Shown here in pieces: positions 45,881 through 56,510 of a DNA stretch of 60,000 bases. The stretch comes from Cryptomeria japonica (Eukaryota; Streptophyta; Pinopsida; Cupressales; Cupressaceae): positions 160,540,317-160,600,316 of the forward strand of contig NC_081405.1 of assembly GCF_030272615.1 (NCBI RefSeq), read 5' to 3'. A program made the translations under genes and the position numbers. Every line of letters starts with the position of its first letter. Positions within the stretch are counted from its first letter, which is position 1. Under the pieces are notes generated by a model. The model saw only the letters and a program-made list of their open reading frames with translations. It was not told the DNA's origin and made no database searches.

Positions 45881-46245
45881 GATGTCAACACACTTGCAAA
45901 CCACTCTAATCTGACCATTTTCTCCCCCTTTAACAGCAATGGCAAAGGGTGAAGGAACTGACTGTCAAATGTACATGAATGCCCCTTTTCTATTTTTTAT
46001 CATGATACATCTGCATTACACTATAAATTTCCTTTACAATTTATTGACATTTGTACATGAACCTCCCTTTGCTATTTCTAATCATGACACATCTGCAATA
46101 CATGAACCATTATTACAATATAAAGAGCAATGCCACTACTACTTACAAAAAATTCAAAACTCCCCCTGAGACTATACATGAGGTTCAAGGTGGAAAGTGT
46201 AGAAACAGTATGCTCCCCCTGAACCATGGATCTCAAATCAATGCT

Positions 46246-46658
46246 TTAAGTGCAGAAGGAGGGTGAGACAACACCCAATTTTTCTCTCAAGTGCTCAAAA
46301 CTATCCTTGGGCAGTGGCTTAGTAAAGATATCAGCTATTTTCTCACTAGTACAAACATATTCAACTTTCACTTCTTTCTCTGCAACCTTTTCCCTAAGAA
46401 AATGATATTTGATTGCAATGTGCTTTGTCCTAGAGTGCATGATAGGGTTCTTTGATATATTGATTGCACTTGAGTTGTCACACATGATGGGAATAGGATC
46501 TGAAAACTCTACCTGGATATCCTTGAGAGTTTTCTTCATCCATAAAACTTGAGAACAACACGTAGTAGCTGCAATATACTCTGCTTCAGCAGTTGATAGT
46601 GAAATGGATGCTTGCTTTTTTATATGCCATCACACCAATCTATCTCCAAGGAAGAAAG
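46246..46658 (-). pseudogene. Copia-3 RNase H, C-terminal part
   Basis: An open frame from 46539 to 46246 holds CDNSSAINISKNPIMHSRTK, HIAIKYHFLREKVAE and ADIFTKPLPKDSFEHL. Upstream (46540-46653) the frame continues, with AEY-type blocks in the sequence, until the Copia-4 insertion. The remaining RNase H resumes at 53829, directly after the GAAAG duplication. Before the insertion the join would have read through continuously, as shown by the matching stretch in Copia-1 (410-470). Confidence 0.88.
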
Positions 46659-48070
46659 TGTTGGCATATGATGAAGCGGTGGCAAAGTGTGTTGTCATTG
46701 ATGTCAATATGTGTTCAATCAGGTACACTGATATGCACTGGTATGAAGCTTGGAAGTAGTACATGTCAATTGATATGAAGAGATGTAGTGATCCAGTGTC
46801 AGGGTTTCACTAAGTGTGACTACCGGTTGGTAGTCTCAGCTTTCGGGTTTCTGGTTTGGCAATCTAGCTTGTGCAATGCAACCGATGATATTATGTGATG
46901 AGTTAGCTAAGAAATAAGGATGAGATCGATATTCCACATTAGTTTTGTGCACGTGAAGGATTTCCTTGAGGATCTTGCATGTGAAGATCAATTGCATTAA
47001 ATGTCTACCTCCGGAATTAACATTCTTCTTAGCAGTATGAGAAGGAAGCGTGATGGGTTACTGATTTCTATGTGCGGTGAAGAATGAACGATGTAGAATG
47101 ACTTGTCATCTATTTGAGGTTGTTTCATTCTATGAAACGTGTTTGGACGGTCGGGATTGGACCGCTTATAATTATAAACTAAGATGCTTAGGGTTTAGGG
47201 TTTGTGTTACTGACATAATTCTTGTCTATAAGGTCGATGAGTTTTGATATTGTTGTCATTGGCAAAATTTGTGTATGTATCTGAGTGATGAGATACTTTC
47301 CAGACCAGTGAGTGAAAACTGCAGAGTGTGATTGCAGAGTAGAGGAACTGAAAAGATCTACCTTAGCATATAGTGTTGTTATCAGATCAGAGTTTTACCT
47401 GTTGTCTTCTAACCATTTCAACAGAAGGAAAATCCCTTTGCCGAGTAGCTTTAACAAGCTTACTATAAATCCTCTAACTAGGTGACTCAAGTTCATTGAG
47501 TTCTTTAAATCCTCTTGCGAGGTAACCTTTAACATGGTTTCAACCTTTAACAGGGTATATAGCCATCTCTTAACCAGGTGATCTTTAACGGGATTGGTTC
47601 CTAGCAGAACCTTATTGTAAAGTGTTTAACTGGACTAGGCTCCTAACAGAGTGAGCTTAAAAAGAGTTCAAAACAAGCTTGTGGGTATTCATCCCCATCG
47701 TGGTTTTTCCCATTTGGGTTTCCACGTGAAAAATCTGTGTGTCATGAGTTGTGCATTTTTCATGTGATGATTAAGCATTCTTTGTTTAAGTGATTATGAA
47801 TGCAGAGCTAATGGGTATAGTATTGCTGATACACCACATGCATATGTTTATGGGTGAAGTAGTTATCAAGTATTGAATGTATTTGAAGTGTTCAGTTTTA
47901 CCGGTTTATGTTGTCTGAAGTCTTACTGTGTTTAACCAATATTGCCATGGTTAAGTTCAATAATGAAGACAACCGGTTAGCATTGTTTTAACTTGATAAG
48001 TTACAGAGAAGTTTTTGTATGTACTAATTCACCCCCTCCCCCTCAGTTTTAGTTAGGATATTATTCATCA
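46659..48070 (+). repeat. Copia-4 5' LTR
   Basis: 1412 bases from TGTTGGCATATG to TTATTCATCA. It contains the telomere-like TTAGGGTTTAGGGTTTG near 47189-47205 and a zone of CCTTTAAC-GG-type units (about 47445-47650). A C-rich AATTCACCCCCTCCCCCTCA block near 48030 lies close to the U5 end. Two segments are absent from the 3' copy. Confidence 0.95.
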
Positions 48071-48072
48071 AT

Positions 48073-48084
48073 TGGTATCAGAGC
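48073..48084 (+). other. Copia-4 primer binding site (initiator tRNA-Met)
   Basis: TGGTATCAGAGC, a perfect match to the standard site, two bases after the LTR end. Confidence 0.93.
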
Positions 48085-48141
48085 GACTCTAGGTCCTCAA
48101 TAATATAAGCTTAACCTCTTGAGGTAAAAGATCCTTCCTTA

Positions 48142-48960
48142 ATGATGAAGAGGGAAGGTCCTAAGTTCAATAGAGATAACTTCAAAATATGGAAGGACAA
48201 AATGAAGATCTATATCAAGAGTTTGGGTGCTCAACACTTGAGCTATGTTGAGAATGTCTATGTAATCCCCACTGGCACTTTAACCGATGATCAAAAAAGA
48301 GACATTCAACAAAATGGGCAACTCATGGAAGCCCTTATTAGTAGTTTGTCTGATATTGAGTTCATTGATGTACAAGATAAGGACACTCCTAAGGATGTAT
48401 GGGACACACTGGAAACTATTTATGGTGGTGATGAGCATGTCAAGCAAGCTAAGGAAGAGAGCCTTAGAGGAAAATTTGAAGACATGAGGATGGCATAAGG
48501 ATCAAGACTGTTGTTGGAGATATCAAGAGCACTGGTGGAATAATTGATGATGCCACCATTGTCAGTAAATTTTTGAGATCATTGTTACCGGTCTATGTAG
48601 TCAGAGTTGTTGCTATTTAGGAACTAAGGTCTATTAACAAAACCAAGGTATCCTTAGACTCTATCATTGCAAAGTTGACTGCATATGAGTTGAATAGCTA
48701 TGATGGCAATGTTCAGAAGACTGAGTCATCTTTTAGAGAATCTGTTGCACCAACCAGAAAAGGAAAAGAATTAAGTACCAGTTATGAATCCATGAAAAGT
48801 AGAGGTATGGATGATGAATAAATTTTGATGGAGTTTGAAGCTCTTCTTGCCAAGAGACTTCCAAAAGGCACTGGAAAATATAGAGGTAAGCTTCCTTTAA
48901 AATGTTTTTCTTGCAATAAGATAGGACATATAGCCATTAACTATCCTAACAATGACATAA
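48142..48960 (+). pseudogene. Copia-4 gag
   Basis: Starts MMKREGPKFNRDNFKIWKDK, close to the Copia-1 gag start, and continues with the UBN2-type core (DVWDTLETIYGGDEHVKQA). After EDMRMA at 48498 the frame closes. The core resumes in another frame with IKTVVGDIKSTGG, so about ten codons seem to be lost there with a shift. A TAG near 48618 and a TAA at about 48819 interrupt it. The zinc knuckle at 48903-48944 reads CFSCNKIGHIAINY: the last Cys is Tyr, a G to A change. Confidence 0.9.
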
Positions 48961-49500
48961 AGGATAAACCAGAGAGGTTTAGAAAGTATAAAGGAGGAAA
49001 TAGAAGAAATTGTCTTGTTGTTGCAGTGGATGACAGTGTTATTGATGAAGAATCTGAGGATGAAGAGAATGAGGACATAGTGTTTGTAGTTGTAAAGGAA
49101 GAAGTGTTTGACAAAAAAGCACTTGTCTCTCACATTGACAACTCTAATGAGTGGATTATTGATAGTGGTTGTTCTCACCACATGACTAGTGACTGGGGAA
49201 AGTTTATGTCTCTAGAAGAATATGATGGAGGTGTTGTCAGATTTGGCAATGATGCACCATGCTTGGTAAAAGGAAAAGGATCCATCTCACTAAATGGAAA
49301 GAGCAGTGCGGATGACGTCTACTGGGTAGAAGGTCTTAAGCATAACCTGTTGAGTGTTTCTCATCTAAATGATAAAGGACTCATTCTAGAGTTCAAAGGT
49401 GGAGTCTACAGTATAATTGGAAAGAGTGGTGAACTTATTTCCACTGGTAAGCAGACCAGAGGTAACTTGTTTCAGCTGAATGCCAAGATTAGTCAGTATT
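48961..49500 (+). pseudogene. Copia-4 aspartic protease
   Basis: Part of the 394-codon open frame 48825-50009. After an acidic linker rich in Asp and Glu, the active site is EWIIDSGCSHHMTSDWGKF at about 49150-49205. It is followed by GGVVRFGNDAPC and DVYWVEGLKHNLLSVSHL, as in Copia-1. The catalytic Asp-Ser-Gly is intact and the protease is uninterrupted within this frame. Confidence 0.92.
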
Positions 49501-50510
49501 CCATGGCAAAGTTTGATGACAATTTGATATGGCATAGGAGACTTTGTCATATGAACTGTGATAATATTGTAAAGGTTAGTAAGATCAAGGCAATAAGAGG
49601 ATTGTCTTTGCTGAACAAACTAGAGACTACTTTATGCAGAGAATGTCAACTTGGGAAGATGCCTTCCTCAACTTTCAAAGATAAGTCTTTTTCAGCAGAA
49701 AAGTTACTTGATCTTGTGCATACTGATTTGTGTGGTCCTATGAAAACTAGAAGTATTCAAGGAGATAGGTATTTCATGGTTCTTACTGATGGCTTCTCAA
49801 GAATGATGTGGGTCACATTCTTGAAAGACAAGTCTAAGGCATTTGGAAAGTTCAAAGCCTTTAGAGCATTAGTAGAGAAGAAAAGTGGTCAAAAGATAAA
49901 ATGCCTAAGAACTGATCAAGGAGGTGAATTCACTTCTGATGAATTCAACAAGTACTGTGAAGATAGAGGTATCAAGAGGCAATTGTTTGCCTCAAGGACA
50001 CCACAATAGAATGGCATAGAAAAAAGGAATAACAAGACTATAGTTGAAGCAGCCAGAACAATGTTGATCCAAGCAAAGGTTGCTCACACTTTTTGGAGAG
50101 AAGCGGTGAGCACTGTAGTCTATACTATGAACCGGGTACTCATCAAGAAAGGTAAAAATAAAACCCCTTATGAGGACCGGGAAGACTCCCACTGTGAGTT
50201 ATTTTAAAGTATTTGGCAGTAAGTGTTACATCAAGAGAGGTGAGCATCTGAGCAAGTTTGATGCTAAATGTGATGAAGGAATATTTCTGGGATATTCCAC
50301 TAAGAGAAAATCTGTCAAATGCTACAATAATAGGACTCATAAAATTGTTGAGAGTATCAATGTCAGGGTTGATGAATCCCTAGAGGAACCTAAGGAAACC
50401 AACTGCGAGAAAGTGGAAGATGAACCGGGTATAGCCTTCTGGGAACTGGATAAGAAAGAAACAAGTAAAGACCTCAGTGCTCCTGTACTGGTAGAAGTTG
50501 CAGAATAAGA
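49501..50510 (+). pseudogene. Copia-4 integrase
   Basis: The pre-integrase block reads LIWHRRLCHMNCDNIVKVS, with CRECQLGKM after it. The core has Asp in VHTDLCGPM and Asp in LRTDQGGEF. After a TAG at 50008-50010, NGIEKRNNKTIV replaces the family N-G-I-A-E-R, so the catalytic Glu position holds Lys. The frame then shifts near 50170 and the C-terminal part (TPTVSYFKVFGSKCYIKRGE) continues to a TAA at about 50508. Confidence 0.92.
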
Positions 50511-51660
50511 AGTAAGTGAAGAAGAAGAGGAGAAGCAAGTAGAACTAGCTAGAGTCATTCCTAGATATGTGAAACTACATCATGATCTGAAGCAGATCAT
50601 AGGAGATAAAGATGCAGGGATACTCACAAGAATAAAGGTGAAATAAAACTCTTGCATGATTTCTGAATTGGAGCCCAAGACGTCTAGAGAAGCACTTACA
50701 GATGAAGACTGGATTAAGGCAATGGAAGAGGAGCTAGACCAGATAGAAAATAATGCAACATGGTCCTTGGTACCCAGACCAGAACACAAGAATGTCATAG
50801 GTACCAAATGGGTCTTTAGGAATAAGCTAAATGAAGAAGGCACAGTTGTGAGGAACAAGGCAAGACTTGTATGCAAGGGATATGCTAAGGAAGAGGGAGA
50901 ATACTATGGAGAAACCTTTGCTCCTATGGCTAGACTGGAAGGTGTCTAAATGCTACTTGCATTTTCAGCATTCAAGGGATTTAAGGTATACCAGATGGAT
51001 GTGAAGTCTGCGTTCTTGAATGGAATCCTAGAAGAGGAAGTTTATATTGAGCAACTGGATGGGTTTTCCTTATCATAAGATAGTAACATGGTGTGTAGAT
51101 TACACAAGGCCCTGTATGGATTGAAACAAGCACCAAGGGCATGGTATGAATGGTTACACTTTCATCTTGTAAAAATAGGATTTCAGAGAACAAGTGAGGA
51201 CAGTAACATATACCTAAAATCTAAAGGTGATCAGATTCTGATCTGTGAAGTATTTGTAGATGACATAATCTTTGGAGGAGATGATGAAATGAGTCATGCT
51301 TTTGCAGATGAAATGAAGAAAGAGTTTGAGATGTCTCTGATTGGAGAGATAAACTTCTTCATTGGTTTATAGATTCAGCAAATGAAAGAGGGTATCTTTA
51401 CTACCTGGTCCAAGTATGTCAGAGAGGTATTGAAGACCTTTGGCATGGAGGAGAGAAACCTGGTTGGTACACCGATGGTGGCCGGTTGAAAACTGACTAA
51501 GGAAGATGATCTAGCATTGGTGAATGAGGAGTATCGGTCAATGATTGGTAAGCTACACTATGTGGTGCATAGTAGACCAGATATTTCTCATGCAGTGGGC
51601 ATAGTAGCTCATTTTTAGAAGAGTCCAAGAGAATCCCACTTCATAGAGGTAAAGAGGATT
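50511..51660 (+). pseudogene. Copia-4 reverse transcriptase
   Basis: Begins DWIKAMEEELDQIENNATWS, then RPEHKNVIGTKWVFRNKLNE. After a TAA at 50947-50949 come [33 protein letters not shown] and the active-site box EVFVDDIIFGGDD with both Asp kept, then EINFFIGL before a TAG at 51370-51372. Later stops include TGA near 51488 and TAG near 51617. All lie in the frame of 50656-51372. Confidence 0.92.
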
Positions 51661-52203
51661 CTTAGATACCTGAAAGGGACTGTTGACTATGGATTGTGGT
51701 ATCCATACAATGGTGATTTTAATCTCAAAGTGTTTACTGATGTAGATTGGGTAGGTAATATGGACGACCGGAAGAGCACAACTAGTGGAGCGTTCTTTCC
51801 TTGTGGAAGACTAGTCTCCTGGACAAGTAAAAAGCAAAGTTGTATTTCTTAGTCTACAGCTGAAGCAGAATATGTGGTAGCATTTATGAACTGCACTCAG
51901 GAAATCTGGATGAAACATGTATTGGATGGTTTCAAAGTACCTATATCTGAACCGGTGAGTATATTTTATGACAATACTAGTGCAATCAATATTTCCAAGA
52001 ATCTGGTATTGCATGCTAGAACTAAGCACATTGAGCTCAAGTATCATTTCTTGAGAGAGAAGGTTCAAAATAGAGAGGTCATATTACAACATGTTTCCAG
52101 TAAGTAGCAAGTAGCAGACATATTCACTAAGCCCTTACCAAAGACTACATTTACCTATTTGAGAGGTGAGTTAGGGGTTTTGCCCCTTCATGAAGTAAAC
52201 TAA
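51661..52203 (+). pseudogene. Copia-4 RNase H
   Basis: Reads LRYLKGTVDYGLWYPYNGDF, VFTDVDWVGNMDDRKSTSG, a TAG near 51851, then EAEYVVAFMNCTQEIWMKHV. IFYDNTSAINISKNLVLHAR and RTKHIELKYHFLREK follow. After a TAG at about 52105 the end reads ADIFTKPLPKTTFTYLRGEL, stopping at TAA 52201-52203. The catalytic Asp residues in VFTDVDW and FYDN are kept. Confidence 0.9.
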
Positions 52204-52461
52204 AGATGTGTGCTCCACCTCAGTCAGGTATTATAGTGACAAATCTTTTAGGATTGATGTGTTAAAGGATGCTACTCCATGGGGGGGCAACATAGTGGAG
52301 TATGGAAGCTTGTGCCTCCACTTTGGCATTGTTTTCAAAGGGGGAGAAGATATATGACAAGGGAGAAGATATCTGATGAATATATTTTAGATGCACTGGT
52401 CTATAATGTTTATAATTGCAATGCTACACTAAGTATTTCCATCAATGCCAAAGGGGGAGAT
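52204..52461 (+). other. Copia-4 3' untranslated stretch and polypurine tract
   Basis: Non-coding, ending in GCCAAAGGGGGAGAT (52447-52461), the polypurine tract directly before the 3' LTR. An additional G-run of eight lies at about 52280. Confidence 0.85.
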
Positions 52462-53828
52462 TGCTGGCATATGATGAAGCGGTGACAAAGTATGTTTTCA
52501 TTGATGTCAATATGTGTTCAATTAGGTACACTGGTATGCATCAGTATGAAGCTTGGAAGCGGTATAGGTCAACCGGTATGAAGAGATGTAGTGAACCAGT
52601 GTTAGGGTTTCATTAAGTGTGACTACCGGTTGGTAGTCTCAGCTTTATGGTTTCCGGTTTGGCAATCTATCTTGAGTGATGCAAACGATGATATTATGTG
52701 ATGAGTTAGCTAAGAAATAAGGATGAGATTGATATATCATGTCATTTTTGTGCAGGTGAAGGATTTCCTTGAGGATCTTGCATGTGAAGATCGATTGCAT
52801 TAAATGTCTACCTCGAGAATGAACATTATTCTTAGTGGTATGAGAAGGAAGCGTGATGGGTTACTGATTTCTATGTACAATGAAGAATGAATGATACAGA
52901 ATGACTTGTGATCTGTTTGAGATTGTTTCATTCTATGAAAAGTGTTTGGATGGTCAGGATTAGACCGCTTGTAATTGTAAACCTAAGATGCTTATGGTTT
53001 AGGGTTTGTGATACCAACCTAATTCTTGTCTATAAGGTCGATGAGTTTTGATATTGTTGTCGGTGGAAAAATTTGTGTATGTATCTGAGTGATAAGATAC
53101 TTGCCAGACCAGTGAGTGAAAACTGTAGAGTATGATTGCAGAGTAGAGGAACTAAAAAGGATCTACCTTAGCATATAGTGTTGTTATTAGATCAGAGTTT
53201 TACTTGTTGTCTTCTAACCATTTCAACATAAGAAAAATCCCTTTGTCGGGTAGCTTTAATAGGCTTACTGTAAATCCTCTAGCGAGGTAACCTTTAACAA
53301 GTTATATAGCCATTCCTTAACTGGGTGATCTTTAATGGGATCAGTTCCTAGCATAACCTTATTGTAAAGTCTTTAATTGGACTAGGCTCCTAATAGAGCA
53401 AGCTTCAAAAGAGTTCAAAACAAGCTTGTGGGTATTCATCCCCACCGTGGTTTTTCCCATTTGGGTTTCCACATGAAAAATTTGTGTCATGAGTTATGCA
53501 TTTTTCATGTGATGATTAAGCATTCTTTGTTTAAGTGATTATGCATGCAGAGCTAATGGGTATAGTATTGTTAATACACCACATGCATATGTTTATGGGT
53601 GAAGTAGTTATCAAGTATTGAATGTATTTGAAGTGTTCAATTTTACCAGTTTATGTTGTCTGATGTCTTACTATGTTTAACCGGTATTGCCATGGTTAAG
53701 TTCAATAATGAAGAGAACCAGTTAGCATTGTTTTAACTTGATAAGTTGTAGAGAAGTTTTTGTATGTACTAATTCACCCCTCCCTCTCAGTACCAGTTAG
53801 GGTATTTGTTGTTCATCATTATTCATCA
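52462..53828 (+). repeat. Copia-4 3' LTR
   Basis: 1367 bases from TGCTGGCATATG to TTATTCATCA, followed by GAAAG. Shorter than the 5' copy because of two deletions near 53276 and 53296, each between short direct repeats. The telomere-like word is reduced to TTATGGTTTAGGGTTTG here. Confidence 0.95.
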
Positions 53829-54200
53829 GAAAGCTCCACCACTGGTGCTCTTTCTATCATCTACACATCATGCCCAATCAACATCTAAAAAGGCTTGTAA
53901 AGTGAAATCTCCTTTCTTTGGATACCATAAGCCATAAGTGAGTGTCCCCTGTAGATACTTGAATATCATCCTTACAACATTGACATGTGATTGCTTAGGA
54001 GATTCTTGAAATCTTGCAATGATGCATACAACTTGAACTATATCAAGCCTTAAAGCTATAAGATACAATAGGCTTCCAATCATCGATCTATACAAGGTGT
54101 GATCCACACTAGATGACTCATCATAGTTTCTCAACTTGCATCCTGTCAGCATGGGAGTACTAACTAGTTTGTTATCCTCCATTTGAAACCTCTTTAACAT
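53829..54200 (-). pseudogene. Copia-3 RNase H N-part and connection domain
   Basis: Resumes directly after the Copia-4 duplication. The frame 53868-54200 reads MLKRFQMEDNKLVSTPMLTG, SSSVDHTLYRSMIGSLLYL, RLDIVQVVCIIARFQ and FKYLQGTLTYGLWYPKKGD, the usual copia connection and RNase H start. The remaining RNase H is at 46246-46658, across Copia-4. Confidence 0.9.
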
Positions 54201-54940
54201 ATCCTTGGCATACTTGGTTTGAGAGATGAATATCGCCTAATTCTGTTGTGATATTTGCAAACCAAAAAAATATGATAACTCTCCAAGCATGGACATTTCA
54301 AAATCTGACTACATTTGATCAGCAAATTCTTTGCATAAAACATCTTGTTACCTCCAAACTTGATATCATCTACATATACCACTACTATGATCATGTGGTC
54401 TCCATCTACCTTGATATATAAATTGCTGTCAGCATTTCCTTTTCTAAAACCTTGTTGATGGAGGTACTTATCCAACCTAGAATATCATGCTCTAAGTGTC
54501 TACTTTAGACCATATAGTGGTTTCTTCAATCTACCAACAAAGTTCTCATCTTCATGCATCTTAAAACCTTCAGGTTTCTCTATGTAGACCTCTTCTTCAA
54601 GATGTCCATTCAAGAATGCAAATTTGACATCCATTTGATATACTTTGTATCCTTTATATGCTGAGAATACCAAGAATTTTTTGATTGCTTCAAGTCTTGC
54701 AACCAGTGCAAAGGTTTCTTCAAAAGGTATGTCCCCTACCTGGGCATATCTCTTACATACTAACCTTGCCTTTTTCCTTATTACCTTGCCTTCTTCATTC
54801 ATCTTGTTCCTATAAACCCATTTTATCCCAATGACATTCTTGTCTGTTGGCCTTGGAACCAAATCCCTAGTCTTGTTCTTCTCTATTTGCTGCAATTCTT
54901 GTTCCATAGCATTTATTCACTTCTCACTCTTGTTGGCCTC
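54201..54940 (-). pseudogene. Copia-3 reverse transcriptase
   Basis: The frame 54500-54907 has [40 protein letters not shown] and LKKPLYGLK. The frame 54194-54475 has VVVYVDDIKFGGNKM, the active-site box with both Asp kept. A TAG or TAA near 54498 separates the two segments within the same frame, and a frameshift follows near 54300. In a working copy it makes the cDNA. Confidence 0.9.
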
Positions 54941-56085
54941 ATCATATGTCTCGGGTTCCATTTTTGTCATAAGGTAGGAGTTTAATTGCTTAGTGTTCCT
55001 TGCTCTCCTTCTAATTTGCACACCATCATTTTTGTTTCCAATAATTTGATCCTCAGCGTGATTCTTTTGTGCATATCTATTTGGGGCTTTGCTAGGTTAT
55101 TCTTCTTCATGTTCACTCTCAAATTGATCTTCATCTTCAACATATGGTTCTTTAGTCTAAGTAATTGAGATTTGTCTTCCTTTATGGATATCTTCATCTA
55201 CTTTCACATGTACACTCTCAATTACTTTCTTCAACCTTATGTTAAAACACATGTAGGCTTTTCTATGAATAGAGTAGCCCAAAAAGATACCTTCATCACT
55301 TATAGATTCAAAACTAACTAGCTAGTCCATCTTCATCTCTTTTGATGAAGCATTTGCTTCCAAACACTTTGAATAATTGACTAAAGGTCTCATATCATAC
55401 CATAGTTCATAAGGTGTCATATTGTTGTTCACTCTTAGTTGTACTCTATTTAAAGGTGTATACAATAGTGTGGACTACCTCTTTCCAATAAACATTAGGC
55501 AGATTTTCTTCATTTAACATTGTTCTTGCCATTTCCTTGATTGTCATGTTCTTCCTTTCCACGACACCATTTTTTTGTGGTGTCCTAGGTTCTAAATATT
55601 GTCTATCTCAGACATTTCATCTTGTATCCACTTTCCTTATCAACCATCTTCCTAAATATTTTGAATCTTCCATAGGCTTGAAAATTGTCTTGCAGGAAAG
55701 TGGCCTATGTCATCCTAGAGAAATCATCTATAAGCATCATAAAGTATCTTTCTCCATTTAGGTCTCTTATTGTTGTAGGCCCACACAAATCAGTATGCAT
55801 GAGCTCAAGAGGTCTTGTAGTTTATTATTCTTTAGTTTTGAATCTTACCCTAGTTTTCTTCCCTCTTTGACACTCATCACAAAAGGTGATAGCGGGTTTC
55901 ATAATCTACAGTATGTGCCTTACATAACCTTTCTTGATTACCTTAACAAGGTTATCAAAATTAATGTGACCTAGTCTTCTATGCCATAGACAACTCTCAT
56001 CAACTTGTCCCATCATACATCAAGACTCAAAGCATTCCTTAAGATTATATGTATTTCCATCTATCCTTTTTCCTTTAGCAACAAG
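54941..56085 (-). pseudogene. Copia-3 integrase, with internal deletion
   Basis: No long open frame, but the integrase is readable on the minus strand: the pre-integrase LWHRRLGHINFDNLVKV region (about 55930-55990), ELMHTDLCGP near 55790 with the first Asp, and EPRTPQKNGVVERKN near 55560 with the Glu. Between MKCLR and QYLEPR (about 55600-55620) some 20 codons are missing. They include the family R-S/T-D-x-G-G-E-F block with the second catalytic Asp. The C-terminal part (54960-55500) is broken by stops and shifts. Confidence 0.82.
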
Positions 56086-56510
56086 CTATCCATTTCTTTC
56101 TTTTCTGATTTGACATCCTTTTGAATCAAATGTAAACTTATATCCTTTGTCACACATTTGACTCATACTAAGAAGATTGTGTTTCAGACCTTCCACATAA
56201 TATACATGATGAGCTTTCAGTTTGCAATCAATGTTTAGTGAACCTTTGCCCTTGATTTTGATTGATGAGTTATCTCCAAACCTCACAAAACCACCATTCC
56301 AATCTTCCAATTTGATGAATTTCTTCTTATAACCAATCATGTGGTTGGAACACCCACTATCAACTACCAACAAGTTTTTCCTTTCAGCATGTAGGGTAGT
56401 TTGAACAATCAAACCTGACTCAGCCTTATCCTTATCCTTTTCTACCCAAACTTGTTTGGTTTCTTTCTTTGTTTTTGTTGTCCCATTCGGTTCTGATTTT
56501 GCATTAAGTT
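56086..56510 (-). pseudogene. Copia-3 aspartic protease
   Basis: Part of the open frame 56577-56086. After a Lys/Glu/Thr-rich linker the active site reads NLLVVDSGCSNHMIGYKKKF, with GGFVRFGDNSSIKIKGKGSL and HVYYVEGLKHNLLSMSQM following. The Asp-Ser-Gly is intact. A TAG at the lower edge separates it from the pre-integrase region. Confidence 0.9.

Larger units (their letters stand above)
46659..53828 (+). mobile_element. Copia-4: full-length Ty1/copia element inside Copia-3, TSD GAAAG
   Basis: 7170 bases with LTRs of 1412 and 1367 bases, flanked by perfect GAAAG duplications (46654-46658 and 53829-53833). Internal order is gag, protease, integrase, reverse transcriptase, RNase H. It is the same lineage as Copia-1: similar gag start, protease and LTR ends (TGTTGGCAT...TCATCA). 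LTR divergence is near a tenth by eye. It is inactivated by a gag deletion with frameshift, TAG and TAA stops, a further frameshift near 50170, and loss of a zinc ligand and of the integrase Glu. Confidence 0.95.

Noticed and set aside
45881-45917. Alternative outer edges of the Copia-3 left LTR at 45890 or 45917
   Set aside because: The purine tract next to 45860 matches the Copia-4 tract better, but the choice cannot be settled without the right LTR end; kept as uncertainty.
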